In this document: positions 43,872-52,887 of the stretch, piece by piece | How positions within the stretch are numbered: the first letter of the stretch is position 1 | How the letters are laid out: each line of letters opens with the position of its first letter | NCBI RefSeq assembly: GCF_028473645.1 | Contig: NZ_CP097269.1 | Location: 3,304,001 to 3,368,000, forward strand | Direction of reading: 5' to 3' | Length of the DNA stretch: 64,000 nucleotides | DNA from: Acidovorax sp. GBBC 1281 | GTDB lineage: Bacteria; Pseudomonadota; Gammaproteobacteria; Burkholderiales; Burkholderiaceae_C | Position numbers and translations under genes: made by a program | Notes under the pieces: model-generated | What the model was told of the DNA's origin: nothing | Databases searched by the model: none | What the model saw: the letters and a program-made list of their open reading frames with translations, nothing else

Positions 43872-44086
43872 GGTTATCCCTGCCCGCACTGGACAATCAT
43901 GTGGATAACCCGGGACAACGCCTGTATGGCGACGCCAAGCCGTTGATTTTGCAAGGAAACCGGTGCGCCGCCTCATTTTTAGGCACCCGGTTGCCCACAG
44001 GGCTGTGGTTATCCCTGGCGCCGCTGGACAATCATGTGGATAACTCGGGACAAGCCCTGTATGGCAGCGCCAAGTCGTTGATTTTG
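43872..44086. repeat. Direct repeat pair, each with a perfect DnaA box
   Basis: Two 80-bp copies, 43872-43951 and 44007-44086, exactly 135 bp apart and identical at 70 of 80 positions by direct comparison. Each starts with GGTTATCC and contains GGACAATCATGTGGATAAC, giving an internal inverted repeat GGTTATCC/GGATAAC and a perfect DnaA box TGTGGATAA (43900-43908 and 44035-44043). Between the copies lie an imperfect hairpin (CCGGTGC/GCACCCGG) and the two-mismatch boxes TTGCCCACA and TGTGGTTAT. This fills most of the 390-bp gene-free stretch between the DUF427 gene and the ferredoxin gene. Confidence 0.85.
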
Positions 44087-44151
44087 AACGCCTACCGCTC
44101 GACTGCCTTCTTTTTAAGCAACCCAGTGCGCTCAGCGCCACGGCCCATGAA

Positions 44152-44201
44152 TGCTATTAAAAACATAGCTACATGCCCTAGTGTTGATTGCACTGGAAGC
44201 C
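44152..44201. repeat. Dispersed intergenic repeat, copy B
   Basis: TGCTATTAAAAACATAGC hairpin followed by GCCCTAGTG-TTGATTG-CACTGG, itself a CCTAGTG/CACTGG dyad. Its reverse complement aligns with copies A (8284-8330), C (52793-52823) and D (61954-62000). Located 48 bp before the ferredoxin gene. Confidence 0.65.
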
Positions 44202-44249
44202 TTTTTCACCCCAACCCTTTCGTTCACCGCCCTCCTGTGCCCGTTCGCC

Positions 44250-44546
44250 ATGAGTGACCCTTCTTCCGTTCCCTTTTTCACCGCCCGCGTCGGCGACGAC
44301 GGCACCCAGTGCGATGCATGGCCCGAGCAGCCCTTGCTGCTGTCGCTGGAGCAAGGCGGCATCGACTGGCCCAGTTCGTGCCGCAACGGCACCTGCCGCA
44401 CCTGCATCGGCCTGCTGGCCGAAGGCGAGGTGCGCTACGCCATCGAATGGCCCGGCCTGTCCCCGGAGGAGCGCACCGAGGGCTGCGTGCTGCCCTGCGT
44501 GGCCTACCCGGTGAGCGACGTGCGGCTGGAAGCGCCCGGCATCTGA
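44250..44546 (+). CDS. [2Fe-2S] plant-type ferredoxin
   Basis: 98 residues with the plant-type cluster motif: SLEQGGIDWPSSCRNGTCRTC (C-x4-C-x2-C) and the fourth Cys in GCVLPCVAYP. It transfers electrons, typically to an oxygenase or reductase; no partner is adjacent. ATG 44250 fits the domain length; an upstream extension to 44181 would run into repeat copy B. Confidence 0.88.
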   Translation: MSDPSSVPFFTARVGDDGTQCDAWPEQPLLLSLEQGGIDWPSSCRNGTCRTCIGLLAEGEVRYAIEWPGLSPEERTEGCVLPCVAYPVSDVRLEAPGI

Positions 44547-44670
44547 AGCCGGCTGAAATGATCTGAACCCGGGCCCGCCCCGCGCCCCCATGGGGCGGGC
44601 ACCCTTGCTGTAGCGCGCGTTCCTCGACCAGAATCTCCCGGACACGCATCGCCACGGGAGGGAGGACACC

Positions 44671-46395
44671 ATGAACGCCAAAGACACGCCGGCCACACCG
44701 GCCGCCCATGCCAACGCCACGGCCCCGGACGCCGCCGACCGCGCGCCCACGCGCGAGGCCATCCTGGCCGAATGCATCGCCGCGGACGAGCAATGGGCCG
44801 CGCAGCCGGGCCGCAACCTCGTGCTGCTGTTCGACGGCACCGGCAACATCCTGGGCAACCAGCAGGACACCAACGTGGTGAAGCTGCTGCGCATGCTCGG
44901 CAAGGGCCGGGACGCATCGGGCAGCGAGCCCACGCAACTGGTCTATTACGACCCCGGCGTGGGCACCACCAACGAATTCCCGGCGGACGGCATCCTGTCC
45001 AAGGCCAGGAACCAGCTGCGGCAACTGGCCGGGCTGGCGCTGGGCAGCGGCGTGTTCCCCAACATCGCCGAGGCCTACAAGTTCCTCGTGCACACCTACC
45101 GGCCGGGCGACCGCATCTACCTGTTCGGCTTCTCGCGCGGCGCGTTCACCGCGCGGGCGGTGGCCGGCATGATCAACATGTACGGCCTCATCCACACCGA
45201 GGGCCTGCCGCTCATCGAAACCCTGGTGCGCACCTATTTCGCCCCGAGCGGCCAGAAGAACCAGGCCGGCACCAGGAGCCGCGAAGCCTTCGCGCGCGAC
45301 GTGATCGACAACTTCTCGCTGGGCCGCACGCCGCTCGTGCACTTCGTGGGCGTGTGGGACACGGTGGAGGCCATCGGCAGCGGGCTGCTGGGCGGCATCA
45401 AGATCACCAACTCCACCGAGTTCGCCCGCAAGCGGTTCGCCAACGTGCGCCATGCCATGTCGCTTTATGAATCGCGCAGCAAGTACTCGCCCCGGCGCTA
45501 CGCCGACCCGCACTTCACCGAGCGGGAGCGGCCCTGGCGCAGCTACGACCAGCGCTGGTTCCGCGGCGTGCACAGCGACGTGGGCGGCTCGTACGCGCGC
45601 GACGGGCTGTCCAACCTCACGCTGAAATGGATGGTGGACGAAGCCTTCGCCAAGGGCCTGCGCGTGGACCGGGGCCAGCTGCAGCCCGGCGACCCGCTCA
45701 CGGCCATGCACAACCAGGCCTACGACTGCCCCTACTGGGTCTGGACCGGCCTCAATGCACGCGAGCGCTTTCCGAGCGACTTCGTCGACCCCACGGCCCG
45801 CCCGGTGGACGGCGCCGTGCCCGCCAACACCGTGCCGCGCACGCAGCCCTGGCGCTGGCTGGGCGTCGCGCTGGCGGTCGTCACCGCCGTGCTGTTCGCC
45901 GTCACGTTCCAGTTCGGGCAGGCCGCCTGCGACCTGCAGTCGGCGCCGGGGTGGGTGCAGGGCCTGCCTTCGGGCTTTCAGGTGACGGCGCACTGGCACG
46001 CCGGCTGGGGCGTGGTCTGCGGCGGCACCGACAGCGTGCGCCGCGCCATCGCCTGGGACTGGGCCCTGCTCGCCAGCTACGCCCTGTGGCTGGCCTACCC
46101 GGTGGCCTGGGCCCTGCGGCGGCTGGTCGCGCGGGCCGTACCGCCGGGCTGGGCCCTGGGCTGGCTCTACCGCCATGCCCACTGGACGATGCTGGCCCTG
46201 GTGCTGTCGGACCTGGTGGAAAACTACGCCACGCTGCACATGCACCACCCGCACTGGCCCACGGTGCTGACGGTGGCCAGCGGCCTCAAACTGCTGTCCC
46301 TGCTGCTGCTGGCGTGGGTGATGGTGGCCGGTGCCCTGGCCGGGCGCGAGGGCGGCCGGACGCGGCCCGCCTCGCCCGCGCCCCAAGTCCACTAA
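44671..46395 (+). CDS. DUF2235 hydrolase with C-terminal membrane segments
   Basis: 574 residues. DUF2235 alpha/beta hydrolase core at about 45-370: [25 protein letters not shown], nucleophile motif [31 protein letters not shown], and the His/Asp region [18 protein letters not shown]. The C-terminal 180 residues carry at least four hydrophobic segments ([69 protein letters not shown]), so the enzyme is membrane-anchored. The family includes T6SS phospholipase effectors (Tle1-like), but no VgrG, PAAR or immunity gene is adjacent, so a housekeeping membrane esterase is equally possible. GGAGG lies about 8 bases before ATG. Confidence 0.83.
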   Translation: MNAKDTPATPAAHANATAPDAADRAPTREAILAECIAADEQWAAQPGRNLVLLFDGTGNILGNQQDTNVVKLLRMLGKGRDASGSEPTQLVYYDPGVGTTNEFPADGILSKARNQLRQLAGLALGSGVFPNIAEAYKFLVHTYRPGDRIYLFGFSRGAFTARAVAGMINMYGLIHTEGLPLIETLVRTYFAPSGQKNQAGTRSREAFARDVIDNFSLGRTPLVHFVGVWDTVEAIGSGLLGGIKITNSTEFARKRFANVRHAMSLYESRSKYSPRRYADPHFTERERPWRSYDQRWFRGVHSDVGGSYARDGLSNLTLKWMVDEAFAKGLRVDRGQLQPGDPLTAMHNQAYDCPYWVWTGLNARERFPSDFVDPTARPVDGAVPANTVPRTQPWRWLGVALAVVTAVLFAVTFQFGQAACDLQSAPGWVQGLPSGFQVTAHWHAGWGVVCGGTDSVRRAIAWDWALLASYALWLAYPVAWALRRLVARAVPPGWALGWLYRHAHWTMLALVLSDLVENYATLHMHHPHWPTVLTVASGLKLLSLLLLAWVMVAGALAGREGGRTRPASPAPQVH

Positions 46396-46407
46396 GTGGA
46401 CTAAAAT
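46386..46407 (+). promoter_or_regulatory. Palindrome AGTCCACT-A-AGTGGACT next to a -10-like TAAAAT
   Basis: Perfect 8-bp arms (46386-46393, 46395-46402) with a single central base, overlapping the stop codon of the DUF2235 gene and followed by TAAAAT (46402-46407). The one-base centre argues against an efficient hairpin and for a protein-binding dyad near the promoter of the riboflavin operon. No matching -35 is seen. Confidence 0.35.
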
Positions 46408-46551
46408 CGCCGCCTTTGGGGCGCGTAGCGCTCCCGCACCGTGCGGCCAGCGCCGCACCGCCCGCTCTTTGGAGGCGGCTCCGTCCGGGCCGTGGCCGGA
46501 CCAGCGTGCGGTGCACGCCACCCGCGCGGCCCACCGAAAGCCCTGCCCTCC
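46403..46551 (+). promoter_or_regulatory. Structured leader of the riboflavin operon (not a canonical FMN riboswitch)
   Basis: 149 GC-rich bases ahead of ribBX with two clean hairpins, GTGCGG-N6-CCGCAC (46441-46458) and GTCCGG-N7-CCGGAC (46483-46501). The conserved FMN-riboswitch segments (AGGGGC-type start and the GAAA.TCCC.ACCGGCGGT core) are not recognisable. Its regulatory role is unknown. Confidence 0.35.
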
Positions 46552-47673
46552 ATGAACACCCCCCTGACCCCTGCGCCCATCTCGCCGGTGCAAGACATCG
46601 TGGCCGAGATGCGCGCCGGGCGCATCGTCATCCTCGTGGACGAGGAAGACCGCGAGAACGAAGGCGACCTGGTCCTGGCCGCCGACCACGTCACCCCCGA
46701 GGCCATCAACTTCATGGCGCGCTTCGGCCGCGGCCTGATCTGCCTGACCCTCACCCGCGAACGCTGCGAACTGCTGAAGCTGGCCCCCATGGTGGCCCGC
46801 AATGGCACCAAGATGGGCACGGCGTTCACCGCCTCCATCGAGGCGGCGGAGGGCGTGACCACCGGCATCTCCGCCGCCGACCGCGCCCGCACCGTGCAGG
46901 CCGCCGTGGCGCCTCACGCCGTGGCCGCCGACCTGGTGCAGCCCGGCCACATCTTCCCGCTGCAGGCGGTGGACGGCGGCGTGCTCATGCGCGCCGGCCA
47001 CACCGAAGCCGGCTGCGACCTGGCCGCCATGGCCGGCTGCAGCGCCAGCGCCGTGATCTGCGAGGTGATGAAGGACGACGGCACCATGGCCCGCCTGCCC
47101 GACCTTCAGATCTTCGCGGCCGAGCACGGCCTCAAGATCGGCACCATCGCCGACCTCATCGAATACCGCAGCCGCAACGAATCGCTGGTGCAGAAAGTGG
47201 GCACGCGCCCGCTGCAGACCGCCTTCGGCGAGTTCACCGCCCACGCCTTCCGCGACGAGCCGAGCCAGGCCGTGCACCTGGCTCTCGTCAAGGGCCAGTG
47301 GGGCGCGGACGACAGCGTGCCCGTGCGCGTGCACGAGCCCCTGTCGGTGCTGGACGCGCTGGAGGTCAACCGCTCCATGCACTCCTGGGGCCTCGACAGC
47401 AGCCTGCAATACATCGCCGCCCAAGGCCAGGGCGTGGCCGTGCTGCTCAACTGCGGCGAAAGCGCCGAGCAGCTGCTGGAGCAGTTCGAAGGCCGCGCCC
47501 GCTCGGCCCATGCGCCCGAGCGCGGCCGCATGGACCTGCGCACCTACGGCGTGGGCGCGCAGATCCTGCGCGAATGCGGCGTGCACAAGATGCAACTGAT
47601 GGGGCCGCCGCGCCGCATGCCCAGCATGGCGGGCTACGGCCTCGAGATCACCGGATACCTTCCCAAGGAATAA
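46552..47673 (+). CDS. ribB: 3,4-dihydroxy-2-butanone-4-phosphate synthase with degenerate GCH-II domain (RibBX)
   Basis: 373 residues. The N-terminal RibB domain (about 10-210) is intact: [57 protein letters not shown] and [15 protein letters not shown]. It converts ribulose 5-phosphate to the C4 unit of riboflavin. The C-terminal domain occupies the position of GTP cyclohydrolase II but lacks its zinc-ligand cysteines: where active enzymes have a CLTGD...CDCG pattern this one reads [21 protein letters not shown]. It therefore resembles the proteobacterial RibBX variant with a non-catalytic second domain. First of ribBX-ribH-nusB; the next gene starts 4 bp after its stop. Confidence 0.92.
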   Translation: MNTPLTPAPISPVQDIVAEMRAGRIVILVDEEDRENEGDLVLAADHVTPEAINFMARFGRGLICLTLTRERCELLKLAPMVARNGTKMGTAFTASIEAAEGVTTGISAADRARTVQAAVAPHAVAADLVQPGHIFPLQAVDGGVLMRAGHTEAGCDLAAMAGCSASAVICEVMKDDGTMARLPDLQIFAAEHGLKIGTIADLIEYRSRNESLVQKVGTRPLQTAFGEFTAHAFRDEPSQAVHLALVKGQWGADDSVPVRVHEPLSVLDALEVNRSMHSWGLDSSLQYIAAQGQGVAVLLNCGESAEQLLEQFEGRARSAHAPERGRMDLRTYGVGAQILRECGVHKMQLMGPPRRMPSMAGYGLEITGYLPKE

Positions 47674-47676
47674 GAC

Positions 47677-48141
47677 ATGTTTGGCGCAGACAAAGGAACA
47701 GCGGACAAGCTCGACGGCAAGAAGCTGCACATCGGCATCGTGCAGGCCCGTTTCAACGAGAGCATCACCAACACCCTGGCCGCGGCCTGCCGTGCCGAAC
47801 TGCTGGCGCTGGGCGTGCAGGAAAAGCACATCCACCACGTGCTGGTGCCCGGCGCGCTGGAAGTGCCGGTGGCCCTGCAGGCCATGGCCGAGCGCGACGA
47901 ATACGACGCGCTGATCGCCCTGGGCTGCATCATCCGCGGCGAAACCTACCACTTAGAACTGGTGGCCAACGAATCGGGCGCGGGCGTGAGCCGCATCTCG
48001 CTCGACTACCACGTGCCGGTGGCCAACGCCATCATCACCACCGAGAACATGGAGCAGGCCATCGCCCGCCAGACCGAAAAAGGCCAGGACGCCGCCCGCG
48101 TGGCTGTGGAAATGGCCAACCTGCTGGAGGAGCTGTCGTGA
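47677..48141 (+). CDS. ribH: 6,7-dimethyl-8-ribityllumazine synthase
   Basis: 154 residues. Lumazine synthase condenses the RibB product with 5-amino-6-ribitylaminouracil, the penultimate step of riboflavin synthesis. Signature regions: [29 protein letters not shown] and [25 protein letters not shown] with the catalytic His. AAGGAA at the end of ribBX provides the SD. The stop overlaps the GTG start of nusB. Confidence 0.95.
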   Translation: MFGADKGTADKLDGKKLHIGIVQARFNESITNTLAAACRAELLALGVQEKHIHHVLVPGALEVPVALQAMAERDEYDALIALGCIIRGETYHLELVANESGAGVSRISLDYHVPVANAIITTENMEQAIARQTEKGQDAARVAVEMANLLEELS

Positions 48142-48707
48142 GCGATTCCACCTCTTCGCACCCCGGCGGCGCCAAGCGCCCGCCACGGCAGGCGCGCACC
48201 GGCGTGACCAGCACCGGCGCCCGCAAGGCCGCCTCCAAATCCAACCGCAGCCGCGCCCGCGAGTTCGCGCTGCAGGCGCTCTACCAGCACCTGGTGGGCC
48301 GCAACGACGCCACTGCCATCGACACTTTCACCCGCGACCTGGCGGGCTTTCACAAGGCCGATGCCGCCCACTACGACGCGCTGCTGCACGGCTGCATCGA
48401 ATCGGCCGAGGCGCTCGACACCCTGATCACCCCGCAGCTCGATCGCAAGATGGCCGAGATCTCGCCCATCGAGCACGCGGCCATGTGGATCGGCGTGTAC
48501 GAGTTCCAGCACTGCCTGGACGTGCCGTGGCGCGTGGTCATCAACGAATGCATCGAGCTGGCCAAGGAGTTCGGCGGCACCGACGGCCACAAGTACGTGA
48601 ACGGCGTGCTCAACGGCCTGGCCCCCACGCTGCGCGCCACCGAAGTCGCGGCCGACAAGGGCGCGAACCCGGCACAGCCACCGCAGGCCCCGGCGGACGG
48701 CGCCTGA
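48138..48707 (+). CDS. nusB: Transcription antitermination factor NusB
   Basis: 189 residues. All-helical NusB core from [18 protein letters not shown] to [17 protein letters not shown]; it binds boxA RNA with S10 during rRNA antitermination. The N-terminus has a basic extension of about 35 residues ([16 protein letters not shown]), and the C-terminus a short Pro/Ala tail. GTG 48138 overlaps ribH by four bases, the usual rib-nusB coupling. The order ribH-nusB is widely conserved in proteobacteria. Confidence 0.93.
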   Translation: MSDSTSSHPGGAKRPPRQARTGVTSTGARKAASKSNRSRAREFALQALYQHLVGRNDATAIDTFTRDLAGFHKADAAHYDALLHGCIESAEALDTLITPQLDRKMAEISPIEHAAMWIGVYEFQHCLDVPWRVVINECIELAKEFGGTDGHKYVNGVLNGLAPTLRATEVAADKGANPAQPPQAPADGA

Positions 48708-48798
48708 GCGCCCGGGGCCGGTCCGGCCCCGCCCCCGCGCCGCGCCCCGGCGGGCATCCCATCCCCACGCCCGCGCCGCGCGGGCAGGAACCTTTTCC

Positions 48799-49983
48799 AT
48801 GCAGTTTTCCTCCCGCGCCGAGCGCATCGAACCGTTCTATGTGATGGAAGTGGCCAAGGCCGCCCAGGCCCTGGCGCGCGAGGTCGCCGGCACGCGCGAG
48901 CCGATGATCTTCCTGAACATCGGCGAGCCCGACTTCACCGCGCCACCGCTGGTGCAGGAGGCGGCCGCCCGCGCCGTGCAGCGCGGCACCACGCAATACA
49001 CCAACGCCCTGGGCCTGGAGCCGCTGCGCGAGCGCATCAGCGGCTGGTATGCCGACCGCTTCGGCGTGCAGGTGCCGGCCCGGCGCATCGTGGTCACGGC
49101 GGGGGCCTCGGCCGCGCTGCAGCTCGCGTGCCTGGCCCTCATCGATGCGGGCGACGAGATCCTCATGCCCGACCCGAGCTACCCGTGCAACCGCCACTTC
49201 GTGAGCGCGGCGGAAGGCAAGGCGGTGCTGATTCCCACCACGCCCGAAGAGCGCTACCAGCTGAGCGCCGCCAAGGTCGAGGCGGCCTGGGGGCCGAAGA
49301 CGCGCGGCGTGCTGCTGGCCTCGCCCTCCAACCCCACCGGCACCTCGATTGCGCCCGAGGAGCTGCGCCGCATCCATGCGGCCGTGCAGTCGCGCGGCGG
49401 GGTGACGCTGATCGACGAGATCTACCTGGGCCTGTCGTACGAGGAACGCTTCGGCCACACGGCGCTGGCCATCGACGAGAACGTCATCAGCATCAACAGC
49501 TTCAGCAAGTACTTCAACATGACCGGCTGGCGCCTGGGCTGGATGGTCGTGCCCGAGGCCATGGTGCCGGTGGTCGAGCGGCTGGCGCAGAACCTCTTCA
49601 TCTGCGCCAGCACCGTGTCGCAGCATGCCGCCCTCGCCTGCTTCGAGCCCGAGAGCATCGCCGAATACGAGCGCCGCCGCGCCGAGTTCAAGGCCCGGCG
49701 CGACTACTTCATTCCCGCGCTGCAGGCGCTGGGCCTGCCGGTGCCCGTGGTGCCGGACGGCGCCTTCTACGCCTGGGCCGACTGCACGCAGGCCGCCGAG
49801 CGCCTGGGCGTCTCGGGCAGCTGGGACTTCGCCTACGAGGTGATGCGCCGCGCCCACGTGGCCGTCACCCCGGGCCGCGACTTCGGCGCGTTCGAGCCGC
49901 AGCGCTTCGTGCGTTTTTCCACGGCCAATTCGATGGCGCAGCTGGAAGAATCCGTGGCCCGCCTGCGCACGCTGATCGGATGA
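48799..49983 (+). CDS. PLP-dependent aminotransferase (class I)
   Basis: 394 residues: IFLNIGEPDFTAPPLVQEA, SPSNPTGTSIAPEEL, LIDEIYLGLSYEE, and the Schiff-base lysine in INSFSKYFNMTGWRLGWMV. The carboxylate-binding Arg is in RFVRFSTANS. It belongs to the AspB-like subgroup often annotated only as a pyridoxal aminotransferase; the amino donor is unknown. It lies between nusB and ybgC; its stop overlaps a possible ybgC start (ATGA), but no functional link to Tol is evident. Confidence 0.88.
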   Translation: MQFSSRAERIEPFYVMEVAKAAQALAREVAGTREPMIFLNIGEPDFTAPPLVQEAAARAVQRGTTQYTNALGLEPLRERISGWYADRFGVQVPARRIVVTAGASAALQLACLALIDAGDEILMPDPSYPCNRHFVSAAEGKAVLIPTTPEERYQLSAAKVEAAWGPKTRGVLLASPSNPTGTSIAPEELRRIHAAVQSRGGVTLIDEIYLGLSYEERFGHTALAIDENVISINSFSKYFNMTGWRLGWMVVPEAMVPVVERLAQNLFICASTVSQHAALACFEPESIAEYERRRAEFKARRDYFIPALQALGLPVPVVPDGAFYAWADCTQAAERLGVSGSWDFAYEVMRRAHVAVTPGRDFGAFEPQRFVRFSTANSMAQLEESVARLRTLIG

Positions 49984-49991
49984 AGGCCGGC

Positions 49992-50444
49992 ATGGCAACG
50001 GAGAACGCCCCGCTTCGGGCCTCGGCCCCGTTCGAGTGGCCCCTGCGCATCTACTGGGAGGACACCGACGCCGGTGGCATCGTGTTCTATGCCAACTACC
50101 TCAAGTTCTTCGAGCGTGCCCGCACCGAATGGCTGCGTTCGCTGGGCCTGGGGCAGCAGAACCTGCGGGAACTCACGGGCGGCATGTTTGTCGTAACGGA
50201 CGCGCGCCTGCGCTACCTGCGGCCGGCGCGCCTCGACGATGAACTGATTGTTACGGCCTCTTTGCAAGAGGGTGGCCGCGCATCCCTGACAATACGCCAG
50301 CAAGCGCTCCTGAAACCAGAGCAAATGATCGAATCCCAGCCCGTGCTACTGTGTGAAGGCACCATCCGCCTCGGATGGGTCGATGCCGCCACCCTGCGTC
50401 CCGCACGCATCCCGGGCCCCCTTCTGGAACAACTCTCATCATGA
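49992..50444 (+). CDS. ybgC: Acyl-CoA thioesterase YbgC (Tol-Pal-associated)
   Basis: 150 residues, hot-dog fold thioesterase: PLRIYWEDTDAGGIVFYANYLKFFERARTEWLR (DTDAGGIVY-type motif with the catalytic Asp), FVVTDARLRYLRPARLDDELIVTASL. YbgC is the usual first gene of tol-pal operons and is thought to act in phospholipid metabolism at the inner membrane. ATG 49992 is preferred because AAGG lies five bases upstream; ATG 49980 overlapping the aminotransferase stop is an alternative. The tolQ ATG follows at 50441, overlapping this stop. Confidence 0.92.
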   Translation: MATENAPLRASAPFEWPLRIYWEDTDAGGIVFYANYLKFFERARTEWLRSLGLGQQNLRELTGGMFVVTDARLRYLRPARLDDELIVTASLQEGGRASLTIRQQALLKPEQMIESQPVLLCEGTIRLGWVDAATLRPARIPGPLLEQLSS

Positions 50445-51145
50445 ACTCCCAAGACATGTCCATCCTGAATTTGGTGCTCAACGCCAGCTGGGTGGTGCAG
50501 CTCGTCATGCTGCTGCTGATCGGCGTGTCCGTGGCCAGCTGGGCCGCGATCTTCCGCAAGCTGTTCGCCCTGAAGCGCGTGAAGTCGCTCAACGAAGACT
50601 TCGAGCGCGAGTTCTGGTCGGGCACCAGCCTGAACGACCTGTACTCCAGCGCCGCGCAGAACGCCAAGAACGCCGGCCCCATGGAACGCATCTTCGCCAG
50701 CGGCATGCGCGAGTACCAGAAACTGCGCGAGCGCCGCATCTCGGACGCCGGCACGCTGCTCGACGGCGCCCGCCGCGCGATGCGCGCCAGCTTCCAGCGC
50801 GAGATGGACGTGGTCGAGTCCAGCCTGTCCTTCCTCGCCTCCGTGGGATCCGTCTCGCCGTACGTGGGCCTGTTCGGCACCGTGTGGGGGATCATGCATG
50901 CCTTCACCGGTTTCGCCGGCATGGAGCAGGTCACCCTGGCCACCGTCGCCCCGGGCATCGCCGAAGCGCTGGTCGCCACGGCCATCGGCCTGTTCGCCGC
51001 CATCCCCGCCGTGATCGCCTACAACCGCTTCGCGCGCGACATCGACCGCGTGGCCATCCAGCAGGAGACCTTCATCGAGGAGTTCTCCAACATCCTGCAG
51101 CGCAACCTGGGCGCGCAGCCCACGTCGTCCGCCTCGGGCCACTGA
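50441..51145 (+). CDS. tolQ: Tol-Pal system proton channel TolQ
   Basis: 234 residues, MotA/TolQ/ExbB family with three transmembrane helices: WVVQLVMLLLIGVSVASWAAIF near the N-terminus, and VGLFGTVWGIMHAFTGFA and APGIAEALVATAIGLFAAIPAVIAYN in the C-terminal half. With TolR it forms the proton-driven motor that energises TolA for outer-membrane constriction at division. Starts four bases before the ybgC stop. Confidence 0.96.
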   Translation: MNSQDMSILNLVLNASWVVQLVMLLLIGVSVASWAAIFRKLFALKRVKSLNEDFEREFWSGTSLNDLYSSAAQNAKNAGPMERIFASGMREYQKLRERRISDAGTLLDGARRAMRASFQREMDVVESSLSFLASVGSVSPYVGLFGTVWGIMHAFTGFAGMEQVTLATVAPGIAEALVATAIGLFAAIPAVIAYNRFARDIDRVAIQQETFIEEFSNILQRNLGAQPTSSASGH

Positions 51146-51165
51146 GCAGCACAGGAGACAGCAGC

Positions 51166-51591
51166 ATGCCCGCAATGGCTTCACGCGGCGGCGGCCGGCG
51201 CCGCACCATCAACGAAATCAACATGGTGCCCTTCATCGACGTGATGCTGGTGCTGCTCATCATCTTCATGGTGACCGCGCCGATGCTCACGCCCAGCGCC
51301 ATCAACGTGCCCTCCGTCGGCAAGGGCGCCAAGCCGCCCAAGTCGTTCGGCCAGGTCATCATCCAGAAGGACGGCAGCCTGCAGCTCAAGACCGGCGATG
51401 CCGAGCGTCCGATCACCCTGCAGGGTCTGGGCGCCGCCGCCAAGGCCTGGCAGGCCACGCAGCCGCCCGATACGCCCATCCTCATCAGCGCCGACAAGAC
51501 CGTGACGTACGAAACCGTGGTGAAGGCCATGGATGCGTTGCAGAGGGCGGGCGTGCAGCGCGTGGGCCTGTCGGTCAAGTCCGGCGGCTGA
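51166..51591 (+). CDS. tolR: Tol-Pal system protein TolR
   Basis: 141 residues. ExbD/TolR family: a single N-terminal transmembrane helix with the proton-carrying Asp in INMVPFIDVMLVLLIIFMV, then a periplasmic domain (INVPSVGKG, ILISADKTVTYETVVKAMDALQRAGV). AGGAGA lies about 8 bases upstream. Between tolQ and tolA as in other proteobacteria. Confidence 0.96.
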   Translation: MPAMASRGGGRRRTINEINMVPFIDVMLVLLIIFMVTAPMLTPSAINVPSVGKGAKPPKSFGQVIIQKDGSLQLKTGDAERPITLQGLGAAAKAWQATQPPDTPILISADKTVTYETVVKAMDALQRAGVQRVGLSVKSGG

Positions 51592-51645
51592 CGGGGCCCT
51601 CGCCGCCCTCGATCCTCCGCACCGTTTTCGCCTTTTTTCGATCGC

Positions 51646-52647
51646 ATGCACGCCTCCAACGACCGCGACCAGTTCGCCCCCACCCGTCCGCCCGGGCGCC
51701 TGCGCGCCGTGGCGCTGGCCGTGCTCGTGCACGCGGCGCTGCTGGGCGCCCTGACCTGGGGCGTGAACTGGAAGACCAGCGCGGACATGCCTGCCGTGGA
51801 AGCGGAAATCTGGGATCGGATTCCGCAGCAGGCCGCGCCCCGCGACGTGCCGCCACCGCCGACGCCACAGCCCGAGCCCACCCCCGCTCCGCCTCCACCA
51901 CCCCCGGTGCCGGCGCCGCCGCCCCCACCACCCCCGCCACCGAAGGCGGAGCCCGACACGCGCGAAGCCGACATCGCCATCGAGCGCGAGAAAAAGCGCC
52001 TGGAGCAGGAAAAGAAGGAACGCCAGCAGCAGGCCGAGCGCGAAAAGCGCGAGCGTGAGCGCAAGGAACAGGCCGAGCAGGACAAGAAGGAACGCCTGCA
52101 AAAGGAAAAAGAGAAGGAACAGCGCGAGAAGGCCGACAAGGCGGAACGCGAAAAGGCGGAGAAAGAGCGCCGCGAAAAGCAGGCCGAACAGGACCGTCAG
52201 GAGCAGCAGAAGAAACAGGCCGAGGACAAGCGCAAGGCGGAAGAAAAGCGCAAGGCCGAAGCCGCACAGAACAAACAGGCCGAAGCCCTGCGCCAGGAAA
52301 ACCTGCGCCGCATGCAGGGCCTGGCCGGCGCCACGGGCGGCGAAACCGCCACGGGCAATGCCCAGCGCAGTGCCGGCCCGTCCGGCAGCTACGGCGGCAA
52401 GGTGGCCGCCAAGGTCAAGCCGAACATCGTCTATCCCGACGCCATTTCGGACAACCTGCGCACCGAGGTGGAAGTGCGGGCCTCGCCCGACGGCACCATC
52501 GTGGGCACCCGCATCACCAAATCGAGCGGCAACAAGGCCTGGGACGACGCCGTGATGCGCGCGCTGGACAAGACCGAGACCCTGCCGCGCGATGTGGACG
52601 GGCGGGTGCCCTCGTCCCTCGTCATCGGGTTCCGACCGCGGGATTGA
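51646..52647 (+). CDS. tolA: Tol-Pal system protein TolA
   Basis: 333 residues. One N-terminal membrane helix (LRAVALAVLVHAALLGALTW), then a Pro-rich linker at about 65-105 (PPPPTPQPEPTPAPPPPPP), a long Lys/Glu/Arg/Gln-rich helix at about 107-220 spanning the periplasm, and a C-terminal TonB/TolA-like domain (IVYPDAISDNLRTEVEVRASPDGTIVG) that contacts Pal/TolB side components. The low-complexity region makes the central alignment unreliable, but order and layout are diagnostic. tolB and pal do not follow in this window. Confidence 0.93.
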   Translation: MHASNDRDQFAPTRPPGRLRAVALAVLVHAALLGALTWGVNWKTSADMPAVEAEIWDRIPQQAAPRDVPPPPTPQPEPTPAPPPPPPVPAPPPPPPPPPKAEPDTREADIAIEREKKRLEQEKKERQQQAEREKRERERKEQAEQDKKERLQKEKEKEQREKADKAEREKAEKERREKQAEQDRQEQQKKQAEDKRKAEEKRKAEAAQNKQAEALRQENLRRMQGLAGATGGETATGNAQRSAGPSGSYGGKVAAKVKPNIVYPDAISDNLRTEVEVRASPDGTIVGTRITKSSGNKAWDDAVMRALDKTETLPRDVDGRVPSSLVIGFRPRD

Positions 52648-52755
52648 GGCTGGCCACCGGTTGCTTGCCGGTTGCCCGGGATGCTCTTCAGACGTGCGCC
52701 CGGGCGGGCCACCTGCCATTCCAGCCAAACCCGCCAGGGAAGCAGCAACAAAAAA

Positions 52756-52792
52756 GGGTTTCAAGCCAAAATGGCCTAAAACCCATATTTTT
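52756..52792. terminator. Bidirectional terminator between tolA and the MHS transporter
   Basis: Hairpin with GGGTTT (52756-52761) and AAACCC plus inner GCC/GGC pairing, ending at 52784, flanked on the left by an A run and on the right by a T-rich ATATTTTT. It can terminate tolA transcription on plus and the convergent transporter on minus. It lies immediately next to repeat copy C. Confidence 0.65.
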
Positions 52793-52823
52793 CCAGGGCA
52801 TTCTGCTACCTTTTCAATAGCAA
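52793..52823. repeat. Dispersed intergenic repeat, copy C (partial)
   Basis: CCAGGGCATTCTGCTA-CCTTTTCAATAGCA; matches the GGCAT plus GCTA-hairpin end of copies B (reverse complement) and D but lacks the middle CAATCAA segment. Lies 64 bp beyond the stop codon of the convergent MHS transporter gene. Confidence 0.55.
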
Positions 52824-52887
52824 ATACCACCAACCCAGGGTGGCGGACGGCGCCGTGTACCGTCCCGCCCTCCGCGTGGGCCCGATC

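Noticed and set aside
43860..44249. Chromosomal or plasmid replication origin
   Set aside because: Two perfect DnaA boxes and repeats are present, but no AT-rich unwinding element and no dnaA, dnaN or rep gene nearby; kept as a DnaA-box element instead.
46403..46551. FMN riboswitch upstream of ribBX
   Set aside because: The conserved core segments of the FMN aptamer are not present; only two simple hairpins are visible.
47200..47660. Active GTP cyclohydrolase II in the C-terminal half of the RibB protein
   Set aside because: The zinc-binding cysteines and CDCG region are absent.
44278..47952. Antisense open frame of over 1200 codons spanning several rib/ferredoxin genes
   Set aside because: It covers well-supported genes on the other strand and shows no domain; a GC artefact.
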